Positions 19,988 to 27,939 of a DNA stretch of 64,000 nt are shown piece by piece. The notes beneath the pieces are model-generated. The model did not search any database. It had not been told where the DNA came from and worked only from the letters and a program-made list of their open reading frames with translations. The stretch lies in contig JAQIIU010000002.1 of assembly GCA_036946625.1 (NCBI GenBank), forward strand, positions 1,352,001 to 1,416,000, given 5' to 3'. The translations under genes and the position numbers were made by a program. Within the stretch, counting starts at the first letter, position 1, and the number at the start of each line of letters is the position of its first letter. This DNA comes from Methylorubrum populi. GTDB lineage: Bacteria; Pseudomonadota; Alphaproteobacteria; Rhizobiales; Beijerinckiaceae.

Positions 19988-21004
19988 CTACGACACCTTG
20001 ACGACGAGCTTACCGAAATTGGCGCCGCGCAGCATCCCGGCGAAGGCGACCGGCGCGTTCTCCAGGCCCTCGACCACGTCCTCGCGCGCCCGGACCCGGC
20101 CGGCCCGGAGCCAGCCGCCGACATCGCGCAGGAAGTCGTCGTGGAGGGCGGAAAAATCCCAGACGATGAAGCCGCGCAGCGTCAGCCGCTTGGTGAGGAT
20201 GGCGCGCATCAGCACCGGCGAGCGGTCGGGACCGGGAGGCAGTTCGCTCAGGTTGTAGCCCGAGACGAGGCCGCAGACCGGCACCCGGGCGAAGTCGTTG
20301 AGCAGCGGCAGCACCGCGTCGAACACCGCCCCGCCGACATTCTCGAAATAGACGTCGATCCCGTCCGGGCAGGCGCGGGCCAGGGCATCGGGAAAGTCGT
20401 CGGCGCGGTGATCGACCGCCGCGTCGAAGCCAAGCGTCTCGGTCAGGTAGGCGCACTTCTCCGGGCCGCCGGCGATCCCGACCGCCCGGGCGCCCTTGAG
20501 GCGGGCGATCTGGCCGACGAGGGAGCCGACCGGCCCGGCCGCCGCGGCCACCACGACGGTTTCCTTCGGTTGCGGCCGGCCGATTTCGAGGAGACCGGCG
20601 TAAGCCGTCATGCCCGGCATGCCGAGGATGCCGAGGAACCGGCTCGGCGGCCCGTCCGCCGGGTCGAGGCGGCGCAGCCCCCGGCCGTCCGACACGGCGA
20701 ATTCCTGCCAGCCGGACTGGCTCAGGACGAGATCGCCCTCGGCGTAAGACGGATTTTCCGAGGCGACCACCTCGCTCACCGTCTGGCCGACCATGACCTC
20801 GCCGATCTCGACGGGCTTGGCGTAGGATTTCGCCGCGCTCATCCGCCCGCGCATGTAGGGATCGAGGGAGAGCCAGCGGGTCCGCAGCAGAACCTCCCCC
20901 TCCTTCGGCTCCGGCGTGCGGCCCTCCTCCAGGCGGAAATGCTCAGGGCGTGGCTCGCCGTGCGGGCGCGCGGCCAGCACGATCCGGCGGTTGACGACGG
21001 CCAT
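19988..21004 (-). CDS. NADP-dependent oxidoreductase, medium-chain reductase (CurA/PTGR-like)
   Basis: 338 aa. Zinc-free MDR of the leukotriene B4/prostaglandin reductase group, reducing enone-type double bonds with NADPH. Seen: the N-terminal RRIVLAARPHGEPRPEHFRL, LDPYMRGRMS, and the Rossmann segment VVVAAAAGPVGSLVGQIARL. A typical C-terminal LRGFIVWDFSALHDDFLRDV also fits. ATG 21004 is the homologous start, with GGAGG upstream. It is divergent from the DUF4174 gene. Confidence 0.93.
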   Translation of the reverse strand: MAVVNRRIVLAARPHGEPRPEHFRLEEGRTPEPKEGEVLLRTRWLSLDPYMRGRMSAAKSYAKPVEIGEVMVGQTVSEVVASENPSYAEGDLVLSQSGWQEFAVSDGRGLRRLDPADGPPSRFLGILGMPGMTAYAGLLEIGRPQPKETVVVAAAAGPVGSLVGQIARLKGARAVGIAGGPEKCAYLTETLGFDAAVDHRADDFPDALARACPDGIDVYFENVGGAVFDAVLPLLNDFARVPVCGLVSGYNLSELPPGPDRSPVLMRAILTKRLTLRGFIVWDFSALHDDFLRDVGGWLRAGRVRAREDVVEGLENAPVAFAGMLRGANFGKLVVKVS

Positions 21005-21120
21005 GGAACTCCTCCGGCGTTTCGGCGAACGGAACCGGGCAGATGGGTCGCGCGCTGGTCCCGGCAATACCGAAAACCGACGGTATCTCGGTGGTGGACG
21101 CGAAAGCGCGGAGGTTTGCG

Positions 21121-21540
21121 ATGGCGTGGAAGGCACGCGCGGTGACGACGGCGACGCTGGCAACGATGCTTGCGTCGGGCGGCTCCGCGGCGGGAGCGGG
21201 CGACGATCCGCTGGCGGCCTATCGCGGGACGGCTCGGGTTCTCGTCCTGGCTGCGGCCGAGGCGGGCGACGCCCGCCTCGCGGCGCAGCGGCAGGCGCTC
21301 GCCTCGGCGCGCACGGGCGCCTCCGAGCGCGATCTCGTCACCGTCGAGGCGGTGGGGCGAGGCGAGCGGGCGGTCGCCCTGCGCCGACATCTCGGCCTGC
21401 CGAACGATGGCTTCCGGGCGGTGCTGGTTGGCAAGGACGGGGACGCCAAGCTCACCTCGGAGGAGCCGATCCCGCCGCAGCGCCTGTTCTCGACCATCGA
21501 TGCCATGCCGATGCGGCAGGACGAGGCGAAACGGCGCTGA
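21121..21540 (+). CDS. DUF4174 domain protein, secreted
   Basis: 139 aa with a signal peptide (residues 1-26, ATLATMLASGGSAAGAG). The mature part (VLVLAAAEAGDARLAAQRQ ... LPNDGFRAVLVGKDGDAKL, PPQRLFSTIDAMPMRQDE) matches DUF4174, a thioredoxin-like periplasmic family of unknown role. The CxxC of true thioredoxins is absent. GGAGG precedes ATG 21121. Confidence 0.8.
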   Translation: MAWKARAVTTATLATMLASGGSAAGAGDDPLAAYRGTARVLVLAAAEAGDARLAAQRQALASARTGASERDLVTVEAVGRGERAVALRRHLGLPNDGFRAVLVGKDGDAKLTSEEPIPPQRLFSTIDAMPMRQDEAKRR

Positions 21541-21542
21541 GG

Positions 21543-21573
21543 CAAAAAAGAAGGGGTCGCGCGCGGCCCCTTC
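21543..21573 (-). terminator. terminator of the glycine-rich protein gene
   Basis: On the minus strand GAAGGGG...CCCCTTC forms a stem followed directly by CTTTTTTG, 38 bases past the stop at 21611. The complement may also end the plus-strand DUF4174 gene, though there it lacks a T-run. Confidence 0.6.
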
Positions 21574-21610
21574 GTCGTCGTTCGAATTGTCGTCGTGCGT
21601 ATCCCTGCGA

Positions 21611-22111
21611 TCAGTAGCACTGCTCGACCAGGACACGGCGATAGCCGTAAGGCGTCCAGCGCACGCGCGGAACGGTGTAACAGCCGCCGCCGAAATAGGG
21701 ATCGTAGCCGACGTTCGAGTAGCCGTAAGGGCCGCCCCAGCCGCCGTAGGGTCCACCCCAACCGCCGTAGCCGCCGTAGAGGCCGCCGGCGGCAAGGCCG
21801 AGACCGAGGCCGAGACCCACGCCGCCCAGTCCGATGCCGCGCCGATAGCCCCAGCCGCCGCCGCGCCAACCGCCGTAGCCGCCGCGCCAGCCACCGAACC
21901 CGGCACCGCGATACCCGAAGCCTCGGCCGGCGAAACCGCCGCCGAAGCGCGGGCCGCCGAACCCGGCACCACGGAAGCCGCCACCGAAACCGCCGCCGTG
22001 GAAGCCGCCGCCACCGCGGAAGCCGCCGAAGCCGGGACGGGCATCGGCCGTCGCCGGGATCATCATCAGCGCGCCGACCATGGCCGCCGAAGCCAGAACA
22101 ACCCGTTTCAT
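21611..22111 (-). CDS. glycine-rich secreted protein
   Basis: 166 aa. Signal peptide MKRVVLASAAMVGALMMIPA, then residues 25-140 are almost wholly Gly/Phe/Tyr/Trp/Arg repeats (GGGFHGGGFGGGFRGAGFGG; GGWRGGYGGWRGGG), ending CYTVPRVRWTPYGYRRVLVE. Two cysteines occur near the C-terminus. Such low-complexity envelope proteins are common in Methylobacterium; the role is unknown. It is convergent with DUF4174. Confidence 0.8.
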   Translation of the reverse strand: MKRVVLASAAMVGALMMIPATADARPGFGGFRGGGGFHGGGFGGGFRGAGFGGPRFGGGFAGRGFGYRGAGFGGWRGGYGGWRGGGWGYRRGIGLGGVGLGLGLGLAAGGLYGGYGGWGGPYGGWGGPYGYSNVGYDPYFGGGCYTVPRVRWTPYGYRRVLVEQCY

Positions 22112-22353
22112 CAGATCGTCTCCGCCCGAGAGAGAATTGCCGCGAGAGAATCGCTCCCCTGCTCGTCTTGAACGCCCGGCGGAAAAAAACGGTCCCTGCG
22201 GCTTCTGGTCCCAAAGCCGTGGCGGCGTCCGCCCTGGGATCGCCGGCCGCTTGAATGCTGCCATGCTTTCGCGCGAGGAGGGCGCTCGCGGCCGAGCACG
22301 CCCTGGGGAAGAGTGCCCCGATCAGGCCGCCGCCAGCCAGGAACAGCCCGTCC

Positions 22354-23112
22354 GTGAAGTGCCGCCTCGCCGTTCTCGTCGCCTGCCTCGGCCTCGTCCC
22401 GCTGACGGGCCCGGTCGCTCGGGCGCAGCCCTCGGCCGCGAAGGGAGGCCCCTGCCGGTCGGTCGAGTCGGAAGGGCAGCCCTACACGATCTGCACCGTC
22501 GACCTGCGGCGCGAGCGGGTGCGGCTGTTCTGGCTCGGGCCGGACGGGCTGCCCTATTCCTCGCTGTCGAACCTCGCCGACCGCCAGGGGCCGCGGCTCA
22601 GCTTCGCGATGAATGCCGGCATGTACGACAAGGGACAGGCCCCGGTCGGGCTCTACGTCGAGGAGGGTCGGGAGATGAAGGGCGTCTCCACCGCCAGCGG
22701 GCCGGGCAACTTCCACCTCAAGCCCAACGGCGTCTTCTACGTGAAGGGCGACCGCGCGGGCGTGCTCGACACCGCCCGCTACCTGCGCGCCAAGCCGAGC
22801 CCGGATTTCGCCACGCAATCGGGCCCGATGCTGGTGATCGAGGGCAGGATCCACCCCAAGATCTCGGCGGACGGACCGAGCCGTAAGATCCGCAACGGCG
22901 TCGGCGTGCGCGACGGCGGGCGCACGGCGATCTTCGCCATCTCGGAGCACCCGGTGACCTTCGGCGCCTTCGCCCGCCTGTTCAAGGACGCGCTCGCCTG
23001 CAACAACGCGCTGTTCCTCGACGGCAGCGTCTCGAGCCTCTACGCGCCGGGCCTCGGCCGCTCCGACCTCAGCCGTCCGCTCGGGCCGCTGGTGGGGGCG
23101 GTGGCCCGGTGA
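22354..23112 (+). CDS. phosphodiester glycosidase (NAGPA-like) family protein, exported
   Basis: 252 aa from GTG 22354, with a signal peptide ending at GPVARAQ. The core (FAMNAGMYDKGQAPVGLYVE, GNFHLKPNGVFYV, FATQSGPMLVIEG, FLDGSVSSLYAPGLG) matches the NAGPA/phosphodiester glycosidase domain, which removes sugars from phosphodiesters in exopolysaccharide or cell-wall contexts. An ATG at 22255 would add a non-signal leader, so GTG is preferred. Single gene, divergent from the glycine-rich protein. Confidence 0.85.
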   Translation: MKCRLAVLVACLGLVPLTGPVARAQPSAAKGGPCRSVESEGQPYTICTVDLRRERVRLFWLGPDGLPYSSLSNLADRQGPRLSFAMNAGMYDKGQAPVGLYVEEGREMKGVSTASGPGNFHLKPNGVFYVKGDRAGVLDTARYLRAKPSPDFATQSGPMLVIEGRIHPKISADGPSRKIRNGVGVRDGGRTAIFAISEHPVTFGAFARLFKDALACNNALFLDGSVSSLYAPGLGRSDLSRPLGPLVGAVAR

Positions 23113-23324
23113 CGGAATTTCGACGACGGCGGCACGACGCTTCCATCGACGCTCGGCCGCATCGTGACGGGCATCGCCCCGACCCGACACCCACCGCGCA
23201 ATCGGCGCTGACGAACTCGTCCATGGCGCAGCGGCGGTACCGGACGAAACCGAGCCTCGCCCTGGCGCGATGGGCGTTCACCGGTGCCGGATCGAGCGTG
23301 AGCCGACCCGGCACCGCCGCGCCG

Positions 23325-23501
23325 CTACTTCGTGACCTTCACCGAGACCGGATCGCTCGACGGAAAGGTCTCTTCGAGCGCCTCGTCGAGGCGCTGGTCC
23401 TTCTCCTCCCGGCCGTTCTCGGGATTGGCCTTGTCCCCTTGGCCGTCCTGCTGGAAACCTTTGGACTTGGTCTCGTCGGTCGGTTGCGTCTTGTCGGACA
23501 T
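23325..23501 (-). CDS. small acidic hydrophilic protein
   Basis: 58 aa, disordered and charged (SDKTQPTDETKSKG...). The C-terminal LDEALEETFPSSDPVSV is a motif shared by many small proteobacterial proteins of unknown function, often stress-related. It lies 81 bases before the stop of the glycosyltransferase gene on the same strand. The start at 23501 is supported by GAAGAGCGAGA upstream. Confidence 0.6.
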   Translation of the reverse strand: MSDKTQPTDETKSKGFQQDGQGDKANPENGREEKDQRLDEALEETFPSSDPVSVKVTK

Positions 23502-23581
23502 CGGGTCTCGCTCTTCGTGTACGCCGCGATGCGGCTCCGATGCGGACCAACGCGAGCCGGGCCTTCCTGTTTCGTGAAAGG

Positions 23582-24856
23582 CTACGGTCCGGCCGGCGCA
23601 GTGCCGCGCAAGGCCGACCGGCCCGCCGGCCGCGGGACCGACCGCGCCTCGCGCATCACCAAGCCGTAGACCTGCTCCAGACGGTCGAGATGCGCGTCGA
23701 CGCTCAAGGGGGCCGACCAGTAGCGCTCGTAGGCGCGCTCGGCCATGCGGGCGGCAAGCGCGTCGTCCGACAGGCGGGCGAGGTGGGCGGCGAGCGCGCC
23801 CGCATCGCCCGAGCGGAACCAGAACCCGTTCTCGCCGTCCTCGATCGCCTCGCGACCGGCGCAGGCATCCGAGACGATCACCGGGCAGCCGCAGGCGAGC
23901 GCCTCGTAGACCGTGAGCGGCTGGCCCTCGTACCAGAGGCTCGGGAACACCAGTGCCCGCGCCCGCCGCATCAGCGCCTGGACCGCGCGGCCGTCCTTCC
24001 AGCCGAGCATCGCCGCCTCGGGGTAGGCCGCCCGAAGCTCCGCGGCGCCCGGCCCGTCGCCGACGAAGACCGGGCGGACGCCCGCCCGCCGCGCGGCCTC
24101 GGCGAAGATCGGCGCCCCCTTCTCGGTCGAGATGCGGCCGACGAACAGGACATCGCCCCGGCCGTCCCGCTCCAGGGGGCGGCGCTCGACCGAGACGGGA
24201 TTGTCGATCCGGTGGAACACCGTGCGGGCGGGCAGCAGCGGGGCGATCACCCGCTCCTGCAACGCGCTGATCGTGACGACGTGGCGGAACAGGCCCGGCA
24301 GGCCGGCGACGTGCTCCATTCCGAGATGGCGGACCACCCGCACGAGCTTGCGCGGATAGGAGCGGGCGTCGCAGTTCGTGGTCAGGCAGGCCGTCGACAT
24401 CGGCCTGCGATGGCAGATCCGGTCGGCCGGGTAGTCGTAGAAACCGCCGTTGGGGCAGACGAGGAAGAACTCGTGCATCGTGTAGAGGCACGGCAGGCCC
24501 GAGCGCCGGATCGCCGTGCCGACGGACGGCGAGAGCGCCTTGGCGAAGGCGTGGACATGGACCAGCGTGTCGCGCGGATCGCACAGACGCAATTCGGCGG
24601 CGAGGCGGGCGGCGGCGGGCGCGTTCCAGACCGCCTGCACCGCGAAGGCGAGCTTGTTCGCGGTCGAGGCGATGTCGTCCTGACCCAGGCAGATCACCCG
24701 CGCCCCGCTCTCGGCGAGCCGCGGATCGACGGGACCGACCGCGGCGAACACCGTCACCCGATGGCCGCGCCGCCGCAGGCCGACCGCCGAATCGAGGGCG
24801 ACCTTGGCTTGGCCGCCGTTGACGTGGGCGTGGTCGAGAACGAGGACGACGTGCAC
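23582..24856 (-). CDS. GT4-type glycosyltransferase
   Basis: 424 aa, GT-B fold. The N-terminal half begins VHVVLVLDHAHVNGGQAKVA; the C-terminal nucleotide-sugar half holds VLFVGRISTEKGAPIFAEAA and the EX7E motif (EGQPLTVYE). A Cys/His-rich insert (HEFFLVCPNGGFYDYPADRI, MSTACLTTNCDARSY) resembles metal-binding loops. GTG 24856 is chosen with GGGAG upstream. It probably builds surface polysaccharide; the donor is unknown. It is divergent from a paralogue. Confidence 0.88.
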   Translation of the reverse strand: MHVVLVLDHAHVNGGQAKVALDSAVGLRRRGHRVTVFAAVGPVDPRLAESGARVICLGQDDIASTANKLAFAVQAVWNAPAAARLAAELRLCDPRDTLVHVHAFAKALSPSVGTAIRRSGLPCLYTMHEFFLVCPNGGFYDYPADRICHRRPMSTACLTTNCDARSYPRKLVRVVRHLGMEHVAGLPGLFRHVVTISALQERVIAPLLPARTVFHRIDNPVSVERRPLERDGRGDVLFVGRISTEKGAPIFAEAARRAGVRPVFVGDGPGAAELRAAYPEAAMLGWKDGRAVQALMRRARALVFPSLWYEGQPLTVYEALACGCPVIVSDACAGREAIEDGENGFWFRSGDAGALAAHLARLSDDALAARMAERAYERYWSAPLSVDAHLDRLEQVYGLVMREARSVPRPAGRSALRGTAPAGP

Positions 24857-24989
24857 GGCGGCTCCCGGTTCTTCCTGGCAACGGGCTCCGTGCCTGTTTA
24901 CCGGCCGGCAGTTGATCGCCCGTAAACCTCGGGAGCAGAAGTCGGCCGCGGTCGCGGCCTCTCCTCCTGCTCCCGGGCGAGGCGCCGCC

Positions 24990-26252
24990 ATGCACGTCGT
25001 GATCCTCGCCGAGTTCGCCGCCGCGAGCGGGGGCGCCGAGAAGGTCGCGGTGGAATCCGCTCGCGGGCTGGCCGAGGCCGGCGCCGCCGTCACCTACGTC
25101 CAGGCCGTGGCCGGCCCCGTCGATCCGCTGCTCGCCCATCCGCGCGTCACCCGCGTCCCCCTCGACCTGCCGGACGTGTGGTCGCTGACGGCGTGGCGCG
25201 GGGCGGCGAGCGGGATCTGGAACGGCGAGGCCGCCGCCCGCCTCGGGCGGACGCTCGACGCCCTGCCGACGCGGCCCGATTGCCTCCACCTGCACCAGTG
25301 GACCCGCGCCCTCTCGCCCGCCGTGCTGCCGGTGCTTCTGTCGCGCGGCGTGCCGCTGGTGCTGACGCTGCACGACTACGCCCTCGCCTGCCCGAACGGC
25401 GTCTACTACCGCTTCGACCGGGCCGAGCCCTGCACGCTGAGGCCCATGTCCGGCGCCTGTCTCGCGGCGGCCTGCGATCCGAAGTGCCGGCTGCACAAGC
25501 TGGTGCGGGTCGGGCGGGCGGCGGCGATGCGGGCGGCGGCGGGCCGCGCGCGCCTCGACGTCGTCCATGTCTGCGACGCCAGCCGCGCCCGGATGGAGGG
25601 GATGCTCGCCGGAATGCGCCCGCGCCACCACCGCATCGACAATCCCGTGCGGGTCGAGAAGCGGGTGCCGGCCGAGCCGGCCTCGGGCGACGCGGTGGTC
25701 TATGTCGGACGCCTCACCGGGGAGAAGGGCGCCGACCTCGTGGCCGAGGCCGCCCGCCGGGCCGGACTGCCCGCCCTGTTCGTCGGCGCCGGTCCGCTGG
25801 AGGCGCGCCTGCGGGCGGAGGGGGCGGAGGTGATCGGCTGGCGGAGCCCGGCGGAGGTCGAGACCATCCTGCGGGACCGGGCGCGGGCGGTCTGCGCGCC
25901 CTCCCGCTGGTACGAGACCGGGCCGCTCACGGTCTACGAGGCGCTGGCGCAGGGCCTGCCCGTGGTGGCCTCGCGCCGCTCCGGCGCCGCCGAGAAGGTC
26001 AGGGACGGCCGGACCGGATTCGTCGTCGAGCCGGAGCCGGAAGCGCTGGCGGGTGCCTTCCGTGCGCTCAGGGACGACGCCGTGACCGCACGCCTCGGCC
26101 GGGAAGCCTATGAAACATACTGGCAGGCGCCGCTCACCCTGGCGGCCCATGCCGGGTCTCTGCTCGCGCTCTACCGGAGACTCGGGGACGAATACAGTAT
26201 GCGGCAGTGCGGTATGAGCCGGGCCACGGCCGCATCCGCAGCGGCACCCTAG
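24990..26252 (+). CDS. GT4-type glycosyltransferase, paralogue of the divergent neighbour
   Basis: 420 aa with the same plan: MHVVILAEFAAASGGAEKVA, HDYALACPNGVYYRFDRAEP, MSGACLAAACDPKCRLHKLV, VVYVGRLTGEKGADLVAEAA and EX7E (ETGPLTVYE). The shared CPNG and ACL-CD inserts show that it arose by duplication of the 23582-24856 gene. It begins 134 bases away in the opposite direction, so the two may share control elements. Confidence 0.88.
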   Translation: MHVVILAEFAAASGGAEKVAVESARGLAEAGAAVTYVQAVAGPVDPLLAHPRVTRVPLDLPDVWSLTAWRGAASGIWNGEAAARLGRTLDALPTRPDCLHLHQWTRALSPAVLPVLLSRGVPLVLTLHDYALACPNGVYYRFDRAEPCTLRPMSGACLAAACDPKCRLHKLVRVGRAAAMRAAAGRARLDVVHVCDASRARMEGMLAGMRPRHHRIDNPVRVEKRVPAEPASGDAVVYVGRLTGEKGADLVAEAARRAGLPALFVGAGPLEARLRAEGAEVIGWRSPAEVETILRDRARAVCAPSRWYETGPLTVYEALAQGLPVVASRRSGAAEKVRDGRTGFVVEPEPEALAGAFRALRDDAVTARLGREAYETYWQAPLTLAAHAGSLLALYRRLGDEYSMRQCGMSRATAASAAAP

Positions 26253-26411
26253 GACGTCCGCCGCCCTTGGCAAGAGGCCCTTTCGGTTATTATAGTGCCG
26301 AAACCGGCCACGCGGCGATCCCGGGCCCACCCGGGAAACTGGATTGATAACAAAAGCATAAATTAAAAATAACAGAGTCCGGCCCTGAGCGAGGGCCTCA
26401 CGGAACTGTCC

Positions 26412-26441
26412 TTGACTTTCATGTTGCACTGCAACATATGA
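26412..26441 (+). promoter_or_regulatory. phasin promoter with palindromic operator
   Basis: TTGACT (26412-26417) as -35 and ATATGA (26436-26441) as -10 enclose a perfect 8-1-8 palindrome ATGTTGCACTGCAACAT (26421-26437). TGC/GCA-rich sites of this type are bound by PhaR, the repressor released by polyhydroxyalkanoate. Its place between -35 and -10, upstream of a phasin gene, fits repression. Confidence 0.7.
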
Positions 26442-26524
26442 GGTGCGGGCCGGTCAGCCGCAGGGGCGCGACGCAAGCGTCCGCGGCACCGAATTCTCCC
26501 GGTCCGACTTGACAGGAGAGCACG

Positions 26525-26878
26525 ATGAGCACCCCGAGCTTCGAGATCCCCACCGAGTTCCGTGATTTCGCCGACAAGAGCGTCGACCAGGCCCGCAACG
26601 CCTTCGGCACGTTCCTGAACGGCGCGGTGAAGACCTCCGAGCAGTTCCGCAACTCGGCCTCGACCGTCCAGTCGACCCTGCATGCCGCCGTGCTCAAGAG
26701 CCTCGACCACGCCAAGACCAACGCCGACACCACCTTCGACTACGCCCAGCGCGTGGTGCGCGCGAAGGACGTCCGCGAGGCCTTCGAGATCCAGTCCGAG
26801 TTCGTGAAGACCCAGTTCGCCACCCTCCAGGCCCAGGCCAAGGAGTACGGCGCCCTCGCTCAGAACGCCGCCCGCTGA
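26525..26878 (+). CDS. phasin family protein
   Basis: 117-aa amphipathic helical protein that coats polyhydroxyalkanoate granules. FADKSVDQARNAFGTFLNGA, FEIQSEFVKTQFATLQAQAK are typical phasin-2 helices. ACAGGAGAG precedes the ATG. The palindrome 88 bases upstream suggests PhaR control. A second phasin-like gene follows. Confidence 0.92.
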   Translation: MSTPSFEIPTEFRDFADKSVDQARNAFGTFLNGAVKTSEQFRNSASTVQSTLHAAVLKSLDHAKTNADTTFDYAQRVVRAKDVREAFEIQSEFVKTQFATLQAQAKEYGALAQNAAR

Positions 26879-27057
26879 TCCGGTCCGGCCTCGGGCCGCG
26901 GCATCGCTGCCGCCGGTCCGAGCGCGGGAGTGCGGCGTGACCGATCCCGGCCTGCCGGGGGCGACACGCGCCGTGCTCCGACGCCATGCTCTCCCGAAGC
27001 GCTCCGGGCCCGGCCCGGAGCGGCCTTGAGGGAGGATCACGAACGAGGAGAAGATCC

Positions 27058-27750
27058 ATGTCGTCGAGCCGCCGCAGGGGACGTGCACCGGGGCCGGCCG
27101 CCAGGACGGAATCGCCGGCCGTGGCTGCCCCCGACATCGCCGAAACGGCCGTCACGGAAACATCGGCGGTCGCGCTCTCGGTGGCCGAGGGCACCCCTCT
27201 CGAAGCGGACGCCGACGCGACGCGGGAGCCCGTCGCCGGGACCGAGGCGGCGGAGCAGCCGGCCGAACCGGTCGCCGAGACGGCCACTGCGGCGGAGCGC
27301 GAAGCCGCGCCGGCCCAGGAGAACATGCAAGAGGACATGCAAGAGGACATTCGGGAGACCGTTCAGGAGGCTGCCCCGCAGCCGGACGAGCCCGAAGCCG
27401 TGTGGCCGGAACCCGCTCCTCCGGTCGCCACGGTGCCGGCCGTCGCCGAACCCGCCGGGGCCGAAGCCGCCGACAAGGCCCCGCGCAGCCTCCGCATCGG
27501 TGCGAGCTTCGTCTTCGTCCCCACGCTCGCGCCGCTGACCGAGATCAACGCAAGGCTGTTCGCCTTCGCCCGCGGCGAGGGCGAGGCGGCGCTCGCCCAT
27601 CTCCAGGCGCTGACGCGGGCCAAGTCCCCGGCCGAGGCGATCCGCCTTCAGGTCACGGAGATGCAGCGCGCCGCCGACGCCTCGCTGACCTGCTTCAGCG
27701 AGATCGTGCGCAGCGCCAACCGCCTACACGACACCGCCCGCTGGCACTGA
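27058..27750 (+). CDS. phasin-like protein with long acidic low-complexity N-terminus
   Basis: 230 aa. Residues 1-150 are Ala/Glu/Pro-rich and disordered, with a short repeat (QEDMQEDIRETVQE). Residues 160-230 (INARLFAFARGEGEAALAHL, AIRLQVTEMQRAADASLTCF) are phasin-type helices. ACGAGGAGAAG gives the ribosome site of ATG 27058. It probably works with the phasin upstream; the acidic arm could keep granules apart, which is inference. Confidence 0.75.
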   Translation: MSSSRRRGRAPGPAARTESPAVAAPDIAETAVTETSAVALSVAEGTPLEADADATREPVAGTEAAEQPAEPVAETATAAEREAAPAQENMQEDMQEDIRETVQEAAPQPDEPEAVWPEPAPPVATVPAVAEPAGAEAADKAPRSLRIGASFVFVPTLAPLTEINARLFAFARGEGEAALAHLQALTRAKSPAEAIRLQVTEMQRAADASLTCFSEIVRSANRLHDTARWH

Positions 27751-27780
27751 GCCCGCGCGGCACCGTGGAGACAGGATCGG

Positions 27781-27815
27781 GGCGGTCGCCTTTGTACGGG
27801 CGGCCGCCCTTTTTT
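27781..27815 (+). terminator. intrinsic terminator after the phasin-like gene
   Basis: GGCGGTCGCC (27781-27790) pairs with GGCGGCCGCC (27799-27808) across an 8-base loop, followed by CTTTTTT. A strong Rho-independent signal 31 bases after the stop. Confidence 0.8.
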
Positions 27816-27939
27816 CGGTCCAGCTCGCCACCGTGACCCGGGCACGGGTGCCGGACACGGCCGGCCCTCTCGCCCCCCGCTCCCGCGAGGGCTACATAGC
27901 CCCGGACTCCGCTCCAGCGATCCTCCGGGAGACTCCTCG

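Noticed and set aside
23325..26429. A 1034-codon minus-strand open frame
   Set aside because: Only the last 58 codons look real. The remainder is out-of-frame shadow of the two glycosyltransferases.
26986..27060. Earlier start for the phasin-like protein
   Set aside because: The 24 extra residues are Arg/Gly-rich shadow; ATG 27058 has a far better ribosome site.
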